Part shown: positions 1 to 8,513 of the stretch, one piece after another
How the letters are laid out: each line of letters begins with the position of its first letter
Position numbering within the stretch: position 1 is the stretch's first letter
DNA from: Paenibacillus sp. RC334
Lineage (GTDB): Bacteria > Bacillota > Bacilli > Paenibacillales > Paenibacillaceae
Direction: 5' to 3'
Length of the DNA stretch: 64,000 nt
Assembly: GCF_030034735.1 (NCBI RefSeq)
Contig: NZ_CP125370.1
Span: forward strand, 372,001 to 436,000
Made by a program: the position numbers and the translations under genes
Notes under the pieces: model-generated
What the model was told of the DNA's origin: nothing
The model's input: the letters and a program-made list of their open reading frames with translations, nothing else
Databases searched by the model: none

Positions 1-1
1 G

Positions 2-121
2 GGTCTGGGCAGTGGAACAACGCCTATACCAATGGCTATCGTCATCGCTATAGCGGAAGTCGGTGCGTTGTTAAGCTTTATGGTGCTTGCCCAAGGAAGT
101 GCGCGCGAAGGCCTGAAATAA
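2..121 (+). CDS. C-terminal end of a membrane transporter (partial)
   Basis: An open frame enters from the left edge and stops at 119-121. Its last 39 residues contain a hydrophobic stretch (PIPMAIVIAIAEVGALLSF) followed by a short polar tail ending in REGLK. This looks like the last transmembrane helix of a major-facilitator or Bcr/CflA-type drug exporter. Only the tail is visible, so the family is an inference from the helix and the GA-L-SF pattern. It lies about 110 bases upstream of csoR and is separated from it by the CsoR-controlled promoter, so it is probably an independent unit. Confidence 0.5.
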   Translation, partial: GLGSGTTPIPMAIVIAIAEVGALLSFMVLAQGSAREGLK

Positions 122-149
122 GGCAAACAGGTGACATCTTTCTAAAAGG

Positions 150-179
150 TTGACATACCCCATAGGGGTATATTATGCT
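150..179 (+). promoter_or_regulatory. csoR-copZ promoter with CsoR operator
   Basis: A consensus -35 box TTGACA (150-155) and a -10 box TATGCT (174-179) lie 18 bases apart. The spacer is filled by the perfect 17-base palindrome ATACCCCATAGGGGTAT (155-171), which has the C/G-rich dyad typical of CsoR copper operators. Bound CsoR would block RNA polymerase, giving autorepression of csoR and copZ that copper relieves. The same 17 bases recur before copA at 922-938. Confidence 0.85.
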
Positions 180-233
180 AGAAGCATATTAACAAATGCA
201 TGAATGCATATACACAACACAGGAGGCTGATGT

Positions 234-584
234 ATGGCTGAAGAGCAACCTGTTTCCAACGCTGAAGTCCATGAGGCTCATTGCGGAACAGAGGGGGAAA
301 AGACCGTCAGAAAAAGTCATCACTCGGCAGAATTCAAGAACAGCCTTACATCCCGATTGAACCGTATTGAAGGTCAGGTTCGAGGAATCAAGGGCTTGAT
401 CGAGAAGGATACCTACTGTGACGATGTGCTGAACCAGATTGCGGCTGTCCAGTCCGCCCTGAATGGTGTCGGCAAGCTGCTGCTGGAAGGGCATATGAAA
501 AGCTGTGTCATTGAGCGCATGCAGGCCGGAGAGCCGGAAGTGATCGACGAGCTGCTGGTTACGGTCAAGAAGCTAATCCGTTAA
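234..584 (+). CDS. csoR: Copper-sensing transcriptional repressor CsoR
   Basis: This 116-residue protein belongs to the CsoR/RcnR (DUF156) family of all-helical, metal-responsive repressors. The core runs from about residue 37 (SLTSRLNRIEGQVRGI) to the end. The Cu(I) ligand set is visible as Cys62 (YCDDVL), His87 and Cys91 (GHMKSC), the C-H-C pattern of copper rather than nickel sensors. About 35 extra polar residues precede the core. The start has an AGGAGG site just upstream. It is first gene of a copper unit with copZ and copA, and identical operators precede it and copA, so it most likely represses both and releases DNA when Cu(I) binds. Confidence 0.93.
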   Translation: MAEEQPVSNAEVHEAHCGTEGEKTVRKSHHSAEFKNSLTSRLNRIEGQVRGIKGLIEKDTYCDDVLNQIAAVQSALNGVGKLLLEGHMKSCVIERMQAGEPEVIDELLVTVKKLIR

Positions 585-642
585 GAGCAATACCCATACA
601 CATGAATCGGGTACATGAAGTACCCCGGAGGAGGAAACAGAA

Positions 643-843
643 ATGGCACAAGTAACGTTGAACGTTGAGGGCATGAACTGCAATCATTGTGTGAAAGCAG
701 TAGAAGGAGCCTTGGAGAAAGTCGGCGCTTCCGGCAAGGTCAGTCTTGAAGCGAAACAAGTGGCTGTAGAATACGATGAGTCCAAGCTGAACGTGGAAGC
801 TCTGAAAACTGCAATCGAAGACCAAGGCTACGACGTCGTTTAA
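643..843 (+). CDS. copZ: Copper chaperone CopZ
   Basis: A 66-residue single heavy-metal-associated domain of ferredoxin-like fold. The metal loop GMNCNHC lies at about residues 10-16, with both cysteines of MxCxxC present. Such chaperones carry Cu(I) in the cytosol and hand it to the N-terminal domains of the CopA ATPase or to CsoR. It lies 58 bases after csoR with its own GGAGGAGG site and probably shares the csoR transcript. A weak terminator at 882-911 follows, so readthrough to copA may be only partial. Confidence 0.93.
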   Translation: MAQVTLNVEGMNCNHCVKAVEGALEKVGASGKVSLEAKQVAVEYDESKLNVEALKTAIEDQGYDVV

Positions 844-881
844 GTTGGATATTTAATGCGTAAAAAAATTGGTTTTAAAGG

Positions 882-911
882 AGAAGCTTCCGTAAAGAGG
901 CTTTTTCTTTT
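882..911 (+). terminator. Terminator between copZ and copA
   Basis: AAGCTTC (884-890) pairs with GAGGCTT (897-903) around a six-base loop, with one G-U pair, and the 3' arm runs into a T-rich tract (902-911). This fits a modest intrinsic terminator that separates copZ from copA or lowers copA readthrough. Confidence 0.6.
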
Positions 912-921
912 GAACATGAAT

Positions 922-938
922 ATACCCCATAGGGGTAT
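922..938 (+). promoter_or_regulatory. Second CsoR operator, before copA
   Basis: ATACCCCATAGGGGTAT is repeated exactly as in the csoR promoter. Here it lies directly before the copA ribosome site (AGGAGGAG, 941-948) and 17 bases before the ATG. A weak -35-like TTGAAC is at 910-915, but no convincing -10 box fits between it and the gene. If a promoter is here its leader would be very short; otherwise bound CsoR could act as a roadblock to readthrough from copZ. Confidence 0.75.
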
Positions 939-955
939 GTAGGAGGAGAGTAACT

Positions 956-3421
956 ATGGAAAACCGTGTGACCGACGGTGACAAGCAGACAACGCTTCAT
1001 ATTACGGGGATGTCCTGTGCTGCCTGCGCCAGCCGTATTGAAAAAGGTTTGAATCGAATAGACGGCGTGGCGCAGGCTAATGTGAATCTGGCTCTGGAGC
1101 AGGCGTCGATATCGTATGATCCGAAGCAGGCCGACATTCCGGATTTTCGCGATAAAATTGCTTCGCTTGGCTTTGGAACCGTGAGTGAGGAAGCCAATCT
1201 GAATGTGACGGGCATGACATGCGCAGCCTGCGCGACCCGGATTGAAAAGGGTCTGAACCGGATGCCGGGTGTGACGGGCGCTACGGTGAATTTGGCGATG
1301 GAAACAGCGCATGTGGAATATGCGGCGGGAAGTATTGCGGTCGGTGATCTGGTGAGCAAGATTGAGCAGCTTGGCTATGGAGCCATCCCGCAGAGTGCCG
1401 AGGATAACATCGCAGACGTGCGCAGCAAAGATTTGAATCGTAAAAAATGGAAGTGGATCGTATCTGCGGTGCTGTCGCTTCCGCTGTTGTGGGCGATGGT
1501 GGCTCATTTCTCCTTTACCTCATGGATTTATGTGCCTGGCTTATTTCTGAACCCGTGGTTCCAGCTTGTGCTGGCTACACCGATCCAGTTTATCATTGGA
1601 TGGCAGTTCTATGTAGGTGCGTACAAAGCACTGCGTAATGGCGGCTCGAATATGGATGTACTGGTTGCACTGGGCACGTCTGCGGCTTATTTCTACAGTT
1701 TGTACCTTACATTGCGACCGTCTACCGTGATGGACAGCATGGGAGGTATGGCAGGGATGCCTGTCATGAAAATGCCTGAACTGTACTATGAGACAAGCGC
1801 GGTGCTGATTACGCTCATTCTCGTCGGTAAATGGTTCGAGGCAGTAGCCAAGGGCCGTTCGTCCGAGGCGATCAAGAGCCTGATGAGTCTCCAGGCGACA
1901 ACAGCGCGTGTGGTACGTGATGGGCAAGAGCTTGATATACCGATTGAGCAGGTTCGTGTGAAGGACATTTTTATTGTACGTCCCGGCGAGAAAATTCCTG
2001 TCGATGGTGTGGTCGTGGACGGACGCTCGGCGGTGGATGAATCCATGCTGAGTGGCGAAAGTCTCCCGGTGGAAAAAGAAGCGGGTTCTATGGTCACAGG
2101 AGCTACGCTCAATAAAAACGGTGTACTTCGTATCCAGGCCCAGCGTGTCGGTGGCGATACGGCATTGGCCCGTATTATTAAGGTCGTGGAGGATGCGCAA
2201 AACTCCAAGGCTCCTATTCAGCGGATCGCGGATCAAATCTCGGGTATTTTTGTACCCATTGTTGTTGCTGTTGCCGTGGTGACCTTTTTCGTCTGGTTTT
2301 TCCTTGTGACACCGGCTGATTTTGCAGGTTCACTGGAGAAGATGATTGCAGTTCTCGTCATTGCTTGTCCTTGTGCGCTCGGATTGGCTACGCCAACGTC
2401 TATTATGGCGGGTTCGGGACGTGCCGCAGAGTATGGCATTCTGTTCAAGGGCGGCGAGCATCTGGAAACGACCCGCTCCATCAACGCGGTGGTACTGGAT
2501 AAGACGGGTACGGTTACGAACGGCAAGCCGGTGCTGACGGATGTTATGGTCGGAGAAGGAAGCTTGAGTGAAACGGATTTGCTGCGGTTGTTGGCTGCGA
2601 CGGAAAAAAGCTCGGAGCATCCACTGGCAGAAGCCATTGTAAGAGGGATTGCGGATCGCGGCATTGAGCTAGTAGAGCCAACGGATTTTGAAAATATTCC
2701 GGGCTATGGCGTGATGGCTCATGTGGAAGGCAAGCAGGTACTGGCAGGTACACGTCGATTGATGAGCAGGGAAGGCATCGCGATAGCTGACTCTGCCGAG
2801 CAGCATATGCATGAGTTGGAGAACGCGGGCAAAACAGCAATGGTGATTGCGGTGGACGGTTCCTATGCCGGACTGGTGGCCGTAGCGGATACGATCAAGG
2901 AAACGTCACGGGAGGCGGTTGCCCGTCTGCGTGCGATGAACATTGAGGTCATCATGATTACGGGTGACAATGAACGGACCGCGCGAGCTGTTGCTGCTGA
3001 GGCCGGAATTGCTCGGGTGCTGGCTGAGGTGCTGCCGGAGGGCAAGGCTGAAGAAGTGAAACGGCTTCAGGAGCAGGGCCTGATCGTAGCTATGGTCGGA
3101 GATGGCATTAATGACGCGCCCGCGCTGGCTACCGCTAATATCGGGATGGCCATGGGCACGGGTACGGATGTGGCGATGGAAGCTGCGGATATCACGCTTA
3201 TGCGCGGCAACCTGAACAGCATTCCCGATGCGATCGAAATGAGCCGCCGTACGATGACGAATATACGGCAAAATCTGTTTTGGGCGTTAGGTTATAACGT
3301 GATTGGCATCCCGATTGCAGCTTTGGGTTTTCTGGCCCCGTGGCTGGCGGGAGCGGCCATGGCATTTAGCTCCGTCTCGGTGGTGCTGAATGCACTGCGT
3401 CTCCAGCGGGTGAAGCTGTAG
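956..3421 (+). CDS. copA: Copper-exporting P1B-type ATPase CopA
   Basis: This 821-residue membrane pump uses ATP to expel Cu(I). Two N-terminal metal-binding domains carry GMSCAAC (about residues 19-25) and GMTCAAC (about 87-93). Membrane helices follow from about residue 160. The transport-site motif CPC lies in [14 protein letters not shown]. The phosphorylation motif DKTGTVT, the nucleotide-binding SEHPL and the hinge [10 protein letters not shown] are intact, so it should be active. The length and two-domain N-terminus match Bacillus CopA. It is the last gene of the copper module, has its own CsoR operator, and is followed by a strong terminator. Confidence 0.96.
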   Translation: MENRVTDGDKQTTLHITGMSCAACASRIEKGLNRIDGVAQANVNLALEQASISYDPKQADIPDFRDKIASLGFGTVSEEANLNVTGMTCAACATRIEKGLNRMPGVTGATVNLAMETAHVEYAAGSIAVGDLVSKIEQLGYGAIPQSAEDNIADVRSKDLNRKKWKWIVSAVLSLPLLWAMVAHFSFTSWIYVPGLFLNPWFQLVLATPIQFIIGWQFYVGAYKALRNGGSNMDVLVALGTSAAYFYSLYLTLRPSTVMDSMGGMAGMPVMKMPELYYETSAVLITLILVGKWFEAVAKGRSSEAIKSLMSLQATTARVVRDGQELDIPIEQVRVKDIFIVRPGEKIPVDGVVVDGRSAVDESMLSGESLPVEKEAGSMVTGATLNKNGVLRIQAQRVGGDTALARIIKVVEDAQNSKAPIQRIADQISGIFVPIVVAVAVVTFFVWFFLVTPADFAGSLEKMIAVLVIACPCALGLATPTSIMAGSGRAAEYGILFKGGEHLETTRSINAVVLDKTGTVTNGKPVLTDVMVGEGSLSETDLLRLLAATEKSSEHPLAEAIVRGIADRGIELVEPTDFENIPGYGVMAHVEGKQVLAGTRRLMSREGIAIADSAEQHMHELENAGKTAMVIAVDGSYAGLVAVADTIKETSREAVARLRAMNIEVIMITGDNERTARAVAAEAGIARVLAEVLPEGKAEEVKRLQEQGLIVAMVGDGINDAPALATANIGMAMGTGTDVAMEAADITLMRGNLNSIPDAIEMSRRTMTNIRQNLFWALGYNVIGIPIAALGFLAPWLAGAAMAFSSVSVVLNALRLQRVKL

Positions 3422-3426
3422 ATATC

Positions 3427-3455
3427 AAGGGTTGTCCTTAGGGCAACCCTTTTTA
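3427..3455 (+). terminator. Terminator after copA
   Basis: AAGGGTTGTCC and GGGCAACCCTT form an 11-pair stem (one G-U) with a three-base loop, followed by five Ts. It ends the copper module. Confidence 0.9.
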
Positions 3456-3614
3456 AAATTCAAACCCTAAGTAACGGTTCTTTGATAGAATGGAATTACA
3501 CGATTCACAGAGGAGGATACATAATTCTTCTAAAGGTTTTTTATATTGTAAAAGTATTTAGTCAATAATGAGGAATATAATGAAGTATGAGCACGTTAGG
3601 GAGGGGCGATAATT

Positions 3615-4715
3615 TTGAATCATATAAATGATTTATATATTGAAAATTTTCGTGGAATTAAAGGCTTGGAGTTGAAAAATTTAAGTCAGTTCAATCTTTT
3701 AGTGGGGAAAAATAATGTAGGTAAGACTTCCATTTTAGAAAGTATTGAATTAATAACAAGTCCAGGGGATATATTTCAGCTTATTGCTACTTCTAAAGGG
3801 AGAGATAGAACATTTTCAATATTATCTCGGAAACTATCGACAGTAGACTCTGTTCTATGGACTTTTCCAGTTGCATTTTACGGGACTGTTAATGAGTTAG
3901 TCAGAGAACGTATTAATTTAGGAGCGAAATTAGAATCGGGATTTATAGAATGTAATATTGAATGTCATGAAACATCTGTTATGGATTTAACGAATAGTGT
4001 GAAACAACAGGAGAAAATTGGAGAAGTAGAAGAAGAACGAGCAGTTGAAATCATGTTTAGAACTAAAGTACTCAATGATGAAGTAGAGCAAAAGTATTTG
4101 ATTACCGATTCACAAAGAGTTATGCGAAGAGATCGGAAAAATGTTATTTTCAAGACAAATCTGGTATCTCCTGTGGATCATCGTGTAATGCCTATCTCAG
4201 CAAAAGCGATTTCAGCAACTATTATGTCGGGGAATAAAAATAGTATCATCAACTTACTTCAAGATTTTGATGAGAATATTGAGGGAATAGAGATATTAGA
4301 TCCTAATGGCAACAGATCTACTCCTTATTTTAAGCATAGGACGATGGGGTATGTTCCGATTACGGTCTATGGTGATGGTGTGCGGAGAATTTTAACTATT
4401 GCGACCGCTATATTACAGTCTAAAAACGGTGTGTTGCTAATAGATGAAGTTGAAACTGCTATACATTCTAAACTATTTAGAAAGTTCTTTGATTGGCTTG
4501 TCAGCAATTGTAAAGATTTTAATGTACAGCTGTTTGTAACAACTCATAGTTTAGAAGCCATTGATGCGATATTATCAGCAGATACAGAAAATTTAAACGA
4601 GCTTACTACCTATAGATTAGAGAAACCTTCGTCGGATAGTAGAACATATTCAAAAAGGTTTATAGGTGAGGATATGTACTCATTGAGATATGAGCTGGGT
4701 CAGGATGTGAGGTAA
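3615..4715 (+). CDS. OLD-like AAA ATPase of a putative two-gene defence cassette
   Basis: This 366-residue protein is an ABC-type AAA ATPase of the OLD/RecF-like group. The start MNHINDLYIENFRGIKGLEL is the usual first strand of such proteins. Walker A is GKNNVGKT (31-38). A signature-like YGDGVRR (252-258) precedes Walker B VLLIDEVE (273-280), and the H-loop is in VTTHS (308-312). The start is TTG with a GGGAGGGG site. The stop lies five bases before the TOPRIM-like partner, so the two are co-transcribed. The pair is distinctly AT-rich against its neighbours, suggesting transfer. Similar ATPase-TOPRIM pairs include OLD, Gabija and PARIS defence systems; the defence role here is inference. 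Confidence 0.8.
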   Translation: MNHINDLYIENFRGIKGLELKNLSQFNLLVGKNNVGKTSILESIELITSPGDIFQLIATSKGRDRTFSILSRKLSTVDSVLWTFPVAFYGTVNELVRERINLGAKLESGFIECNIECHETSVMDLTNSVKQQEKIGEVEEERAVEIMFRTKVLNDEVEQKYLITDSQRVMRRDRKNVIFKTNLVSPVDHRVMPISAKAISATIMSGNKNSIINLLQDFDENIEGIEILDPNGNRSTPYFKHRTMGYVPITVYGDGVRRILTIATAILQSKNGVLLIDEVETAIHSKLFRKFFDWLVSNCKDFNVQLFVTTHSLEAIDAILSADTENLNELTTYRLEKPSSDSRTYSKRFIGEDMYSLRYELGQDVR

Positions 4716-4720
4716 GCAAA

Positions 4721-5479
4721 ATGGAATATGCATATTTGGTTGTCGAAGGTCCTCACGATGTTGAAGTAGTGGGGAAAGTTTTGAAATCGAATGGTTTTAA
4801 AAGAGTTCAACAACTTTCTAAATTAGACGAGTACTGGCTAGATATAATACCAAAGAACTTTCCTCCTGAAGGCGATTTACTAAAAAGAGTTTCTATTCCA
4901 GTTTTCTTTCAGAGCAACAACTTCTCAGTCGCTGTACACTCTGCCGGAGGAATAACCAAAATAGCAAAAGTGTTGAGGTTAACTTTGTTAAATATTTTGA
5001 AGAAGGAAAATGGTTTTTTAAGTGCAGTTGGCGTTCTGATTGACGCGGATGATGAAGAAGCCAAGATAAGTTGTCAAAATATAATTCAGACTTTAGGAGA
5101 TGACGACTTAGCGTTTTCGAATATAGGATCTCCAGGTGAGATTATAGAAAATATCCCTCGTATAGGAATACATGTTTTCCCTAATAATAGAGATAAAGGC
5201 ACATTGGAGGATGCATTAATTCAGTGTGCTGAAGTTGTGTATCCAGAGATTTTAAAAGGTGCCTTAAACTATGTGAATAATATCGATGATCAGTATAGAC
5301 ATAATTGGGGAGTAACAGACGAGGCAAAAGTTGTAGTTGGTTGCATAGCTAATATTTTAAAGCCAGGAAAAGCAAATCAAGTCTCTATACAAGACAATGA
5401 TTGGATTTCCTCAAGCACATTGGGCCTGATACCAGTCAAAGAAATTACTGACTTTTTGAAAAACTTACTAAGGTACTGA
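4721..5479 (+). CDS. TOPRIM/DUF3226-like partner of the OLD-like ATPase
   Basis: A 252-residue protein whose start, YAYLVVEGPHDVEVV, gives the TOPRIM-type EG-HD segment with the acidic residue near position 9. A later VLIDADDEE (about 108-116) supplies the DxD pair expected of a TOPRIM metal site. Such domains bind Mg2+ and cut or rejoin nucleic acid. The arrangement resembles DUF3226/DUF4435 proteins that are paired with OLD-like ATPases. It starts five bases after the ATPase stop and ends the AT-rich island. No other domain was recognised. Function as the effector nuclease of a defence pair is inferred from context. Confidence 0.7.
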   Translation: MEYAYLVVEGPHDVEVVGKVLKSNGFKRVQQLSKLDEYWLDIIPKNFPPEGDLLKRVSIPVFFQSNNFSVAVHSAGGITKIAKVLRLTLLNILKKENGFLSAVGVLIDADDEEAKISCQNIIQTLGDDDLAFSNIGSPGEIIENIPRIGIHVFPNNRDKGTLEDALIQCAEVVYPEILKGALNYVNNIDDQYRHNWGVTDEAKVVVGCIANILKPGKANQVSIQDNDWISSSTLGLIPVKEITDFLKNLLRY

Positions 5480-5563
5480 GTGGATGTAGAAAGAACTTTG
5501 ACTCATATAATATTTATAAGATTTGGGTAGCGACATTATTAGAATACAAACAGACTGTTTCTT

Positions 5564-5606
5564 AGCAAGTACGCAGGGATTTAACCTCCAGCGTGCTTGC
5601 CTTTTT
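5564..5606 (+). terminator. Terminator after the ATPase/TOPRIM pair
   Basis: GCAAGTACGC and GCGTGCTTGC pair over ten positions (one G-U) with an inner AGG/CCT helix, followed by CTTTTT. It marks the right end of the island. Confidence 0.8.
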
Positions 5607-5783
5607 GCTATGTTCAGCTTTTTTTATCAATGCTGTCACCCTTCATCCTGTCGGGTTGCTTATCCTACGCTAAAGTTTCATAATATTTGTAGGAGTGCCA
5701 TGCAAGCATGCAAGAATTTCTTCGTATGCTCACAGCTTGACGCAGATAAAGAGCTTATATTATGGATTAGGGGTGAAGCAGTC

Positions 5784-6527
5784 ATGAATGATACGATTTC
5801 CTTGTTGATGAATCATCGGTCTGTACGAAAATTCAAGTCAGATGCCGTTACTGACGAGCAGCTCGCAGCTATTGTGGGAGCAGGCCAGATGGCTTCCTCG
5901 TCCAGCAATGTACAGGCTTATACCGTCATTGCCGTTACAGAGCCTTCTTTGAAAACAAAGCTGGCTGAGTTGGCAGGTGGCCAGGCTTACGTTGAGCAAT
6001 GCCCGGCGTTCCTCGTGTGGTGTGCAGATTTGTACCGCTTGAAGCAGGTCACAGTTCACCATCAACCGGGCAAGTCCTCCTATGAAGGTTCCGTCGAAAA
6101 TTACACGGTTGCGACCATTGATGCCGCGTTAGCTGCACAGAATGCAGCGGTAGCCGCCGAATCACTCGGTTTGGGCATTGTCTACATCGGGGGCATCCGT
6201 ACAAAAATAGCCGAGGTATCCGAGCTGTTGGGATTGCCTGAGCTGGTATATCCAGTGTTCGGTATGTGTATTGGTGTACCGGATCAGGAAGAGGGTTTAC
6301 GTCCACGTCTTCCACTGTCCGGTGTTTTGCATATGAACGGCTACGACAAAAATCAGACGATGAAAGCTGTGGATCTGTATGATCACACATCGGCTGAATA
6401 TTTGAAGGAACGCACAGGTGGCCAGCGGTCTACCCCATGGTCAGAGCAGATGGCAGCAAGACTGACCGAGCCTGCACGTTTGCAGATGAAGTCTTTTTTG
6501 GAGCAAAAGGGATTTTTGAAGCAATAA
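5784..6527 (+). CDS. NfrA-type NAD(P)H-dependent FMN oxidoreductase
   Basis: A 247-residue nitroreductase-family flavoprotein. The opening LLMNHRSVRKFKSD is the FMN-phosphate binding segment (HRSxRxF). The loop MASSSSNVQAYTVIAV and the later IVYIGGIR/FGMCIG segments are typical of the NfrA/NfsA subgroup, which reduces nitro compounds, quinones or free flavin with NAD(P)H. Length matches Bacillus NfrA. A longer frame exists upstream, but the ATG at 5784 has the RBS and begins the conserved sequence. It is a single-gene unit ending at the hairpin at 6601-6650. The physiological substrate cannot be read from sequence. Confidence 0.88.
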   Translation: MNDTISLLMNHRSVRKFKSDAVTDEQLAAIVGAGQMASSSSNVQAYTVIAVTEPSLKTKLAELAGGQAYVEQCPAFLVWCADLYRLKQVTVHHQPGKSSYEGSVENYTVATIDAALAAQNAAVAAESLGLGIVYIGGIRTKIAEVSELLGLPELVYPVFGMCIGVPDQEEGLRPRLPLSGVLHMNGYDKNQTMKAVDLYDHTSAEYLKERTGGQRSTPWSEQMAARLTEPARLQMKSFLEQKGFLKQ

Positions 6528-6600
6528 AAGTAGAGCAGACATAAAAATAAAGCAGGGACCTATTCACAACTTATAGATCCATGCACAGGCTTAAAAATAC

Positions 6601-6650
6601 AAAGAACCTCCGGTTACGCTGGCAATAGGATGCGTACTCGGAGGTTCTTT
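6601..6650. terminator. Bidirectional terminator
   Basis: AAAGAACCTCCG (6601-6612) and its exact complement (6639-6650) form a 12-pair stem with A and T runs on either side. It lies between the convergent nitroreductase and TatD-like genes and can serve both. Confidence 0.85.
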
Positions 6651-6669
6651 GCTTATGCTGTAAACGACT

Positions 6670-7524
6670 TTATAAATTAGACAGTGCGTAAAAGCGTCTC
6701 GTATTGTCATAAAATAATTGCCGAACAACAGTTTCATTTTGACCTGTCAGCTTGCTATACGCCCGAATGACTTCGGCGGTCATGCATGGATGGGTCTGTT
6801 GTTCGGAAAAAGGCCCTTCAAAGGGCCAAGGGCCGTCCGTTTCCGCCATCACCTGACCGAGAGGATACTGTGTTGCCAAACTTCGGATTTCATCCTCATA
6901 CAAGAGATCCGGTGTGAAGGAGACATAATAGCCGTTACGGGCCATGCGTTCGGTCGTGGCGGCAGAGCCTTTAAACCAATGGAAATGCGCCTGCGTGACG
7001 CCGTGGCGTTCCAGTAAATCGCAGGCAATGTCCGCGTCCTCATAGACGGCATGCAGCACAATCGGCTTGTTATGTTTTCCCGCAAATCGGACAAAACGTT
7101 CCAGCAGTTCTATGTAAGGAGCAAGGTCAAAGGAAACGCCTCTCTCCAAGGCTTCCAGCCGATTATAATAGGGCAAGCCGACTTCACCTACGGCGACCAT
7201 ATGCTCTGCATGCTTGTCCATCCAGTCGAACAACAGATTAAGCTCAGCTTGCGGTGGAAGAGGCTGTTCGGGATGAAAGCCAAAGGCGGGTCGTACCAGC
7301 CCGGGAAAACGCTCAGACAAGCACAAATTGGCCCGGCTGGAGGCGAGATGCATGGACACGGCTATGACGGCTTCGACACTGCTATCTGCAAGCGAAGCGA
7401 GCAATAGCTCTTGCTGCTCAGACGGATAGCTATCCACATGAATGTGCGCGTCGATTAGAGGCGCGGGTGCTGGCGTCGTCGTTGGTGCTGCCGTGTCCAG
7501 TTTTTTATCCTTCGAGTCATTCAT
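6670..7524 (-). CDS. TatD-family metal-dependent hydrolase, last gene of the thiamine operon
   Basis: A 284-residue amidohydrolase-like TIM barrel. After a Thr/Ala/Pro-rich start the metal motif IDAHIHVD gives His27 and His29. Further likely ligands are the Glu of VGEVGLPY, the His of VLHAVYED and the Asp of AETDGPWPF. Family members cut DNA or small substrates with divalent metals. Its ATG overlaps the stop of the ABC ATPase gene (ATGA, 7521-7524), so it is translationally coupled to the thiamine-precursor transporter. That context suggests a substrate-processing role, but the substrate is unknown. Confidence 0.85.
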   Translation of the reverse strand: MNDSKDKKLDTAAPTTTPAPAPLIDAHIHVDSYPSEQQELLLASLADSSVEAVIAVSMHLASSRANLCLSERFPGLVRPAFGFHPEQPLPPQAELNLLFDWMDKHAEHMVAVGEVGLPYYNRLEALERGVSFDLAPYIELLERFVRFAGKHNKPIVLHAVYEDADIACDLLERHGVTQAHFHWFKGSAATTERMARNGYYVSFTPDLLYEDEIRSLATQYPLGQVMAETDGPWPFEGPFSEQQTHPCMTAEVIRAYSKLTGQNETVVRQLFYDNTRRFYALSNL

Positions 7525-8468
7525 AACGGCTTCGCCCCATTACCTGAAGTATCCTCACGGACGCCTCCAGTGTTGTCCGTGTCGCCTTCCAGTCTGTGCT
7601 TTTCCTCGCGCATCCAGCCTGTCATTTTCCGCTTCCATTCGATAAAGCGCGGGTCGAGGGTGATTTCTTCCCTGCGAGGGCGAGGGAAGGGAACGTCTAC
7701 GACGTGTATCACCGAAGCAGGTCGTGCTGACAGTACATAGATACGGTCGGAGAGCAGCAACGCTTCCTCAATGCTGTGGGTAATAAACAGCACAGAGCGG
7801 CGGTTCTTCTCCCACATCCGCAGGAGCCATTGTTGCATGTCTCCGCGCGTCAGCGCGTCCAGTGCGCTGAACGGCTCATCCAGCAGCATCAGCTCTTGCG
7901 GACTGAGTAGCGCGCGCAGGAAAGCCGCCCGCTGCTGCATGCCGCCAGAGAGCGTATGCGGATACGCCTTAGCGAATGGGCCAAGCCCGACCTGCTCCAG
8001 CCATTGCAGGGCTTCCTTACGGCGTTCGCGTTCGCTGCTGTGCCGGAGCTGCGCTGTTGTATCTTTACGCCGCGCATTTTCCTGCCCGAGCAGCACGTTG
8101 TCCAGCGTGGTACGCCACGGGAAAAGCGCGGGCTGTTGAGGCATATAGCTGATATGCCCGCGTTCCCCAGTCACGTCCTGTCCGTTCATACGGATGTGCC
8201 CCAGCTGCGGCTTGAGCAGCCCACCGATGATGTGAAACAGCGTGCTTTTGCCGCTGCCGGACGGACCGATCAGGGAGACGAATTCCCCAGGTCGAACGCT
8301 CAAGGATACATCCTGCAATACAGGCAGCGAGCTTCGCTTTTCCCGGAAGGCCAGGCTAATACCGTCCAGTTCCAAGGCTGGAGAAGTGGAAGAATGCTCC
8401 TGCGGTTCCACGGCTCGTTGTCCACCAGCCATATTTTGCGGTGATAAGTCAGTAGGATGCAGACTCAT
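7521..8468 (-). CDS. ABC transporter ATPase, thiamine-precursor uptake (ThiZ-like)
   Basis: A 315-residue nitrate/taurine-type ABC ATPase. Walker A is GPSGSGKST, the signature is LSGGMQQRAAFLRAL, and Walker B is LMLLDEPFSALD, followed by the ITHSIEEALLLSDR switch. It powers import by the permease encoded just upstream. A GTG at 8477 opens the frame earlier, but the AAAGGA site is correctly spaced only from the ATG at 8468. A 45-base gap separates it from the permease gene, and it overlaps the next gene by four bases. The riboswitch-controlled operon links it to thiamine or its pyrimidine moiety. Confidence 0.88.
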   Translation of the reverse strand: MSLHPTDLSPQNMAGGQRAVEPQEHSSTSPALELDGISLAFREKRSSLPVLQDVSLSVRPGEFVSLIGPSGSGKSTLFHIIGGLLKPQLGHIRMNGQDVTGERGHISYMPQQPALFPWRTTLDNVLLGQENARRKDTTAQLRHSSERERRKEALQWLEQVGLGPFAKAYPHTLSGGMQQRAAFLRALLSPQELMLLDEPFSALDALTRGDMQQWLLRMWEKNRRSVLFITHSIEEALLLSDRIYVLSARPASVIHVVDVPFPRPRREEITLDPRFIEWKRKMTGWMREEKHRLEGDTDNTGGVREDTSGNGAKPL

Positions 8469-8513
8469 ACGCGCCACGTCCTTTCTTTGGTATCCTTTGG
8501 TTCCATTTGGAAG

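Noticed and set aside
5523..5783. N-terminal extension of the NfrA-like protein
   Set aside because: It crosses a terminator hairpin and a region without codon bias; the ATG at 5784 has the ribosome site and starts the family sequence.
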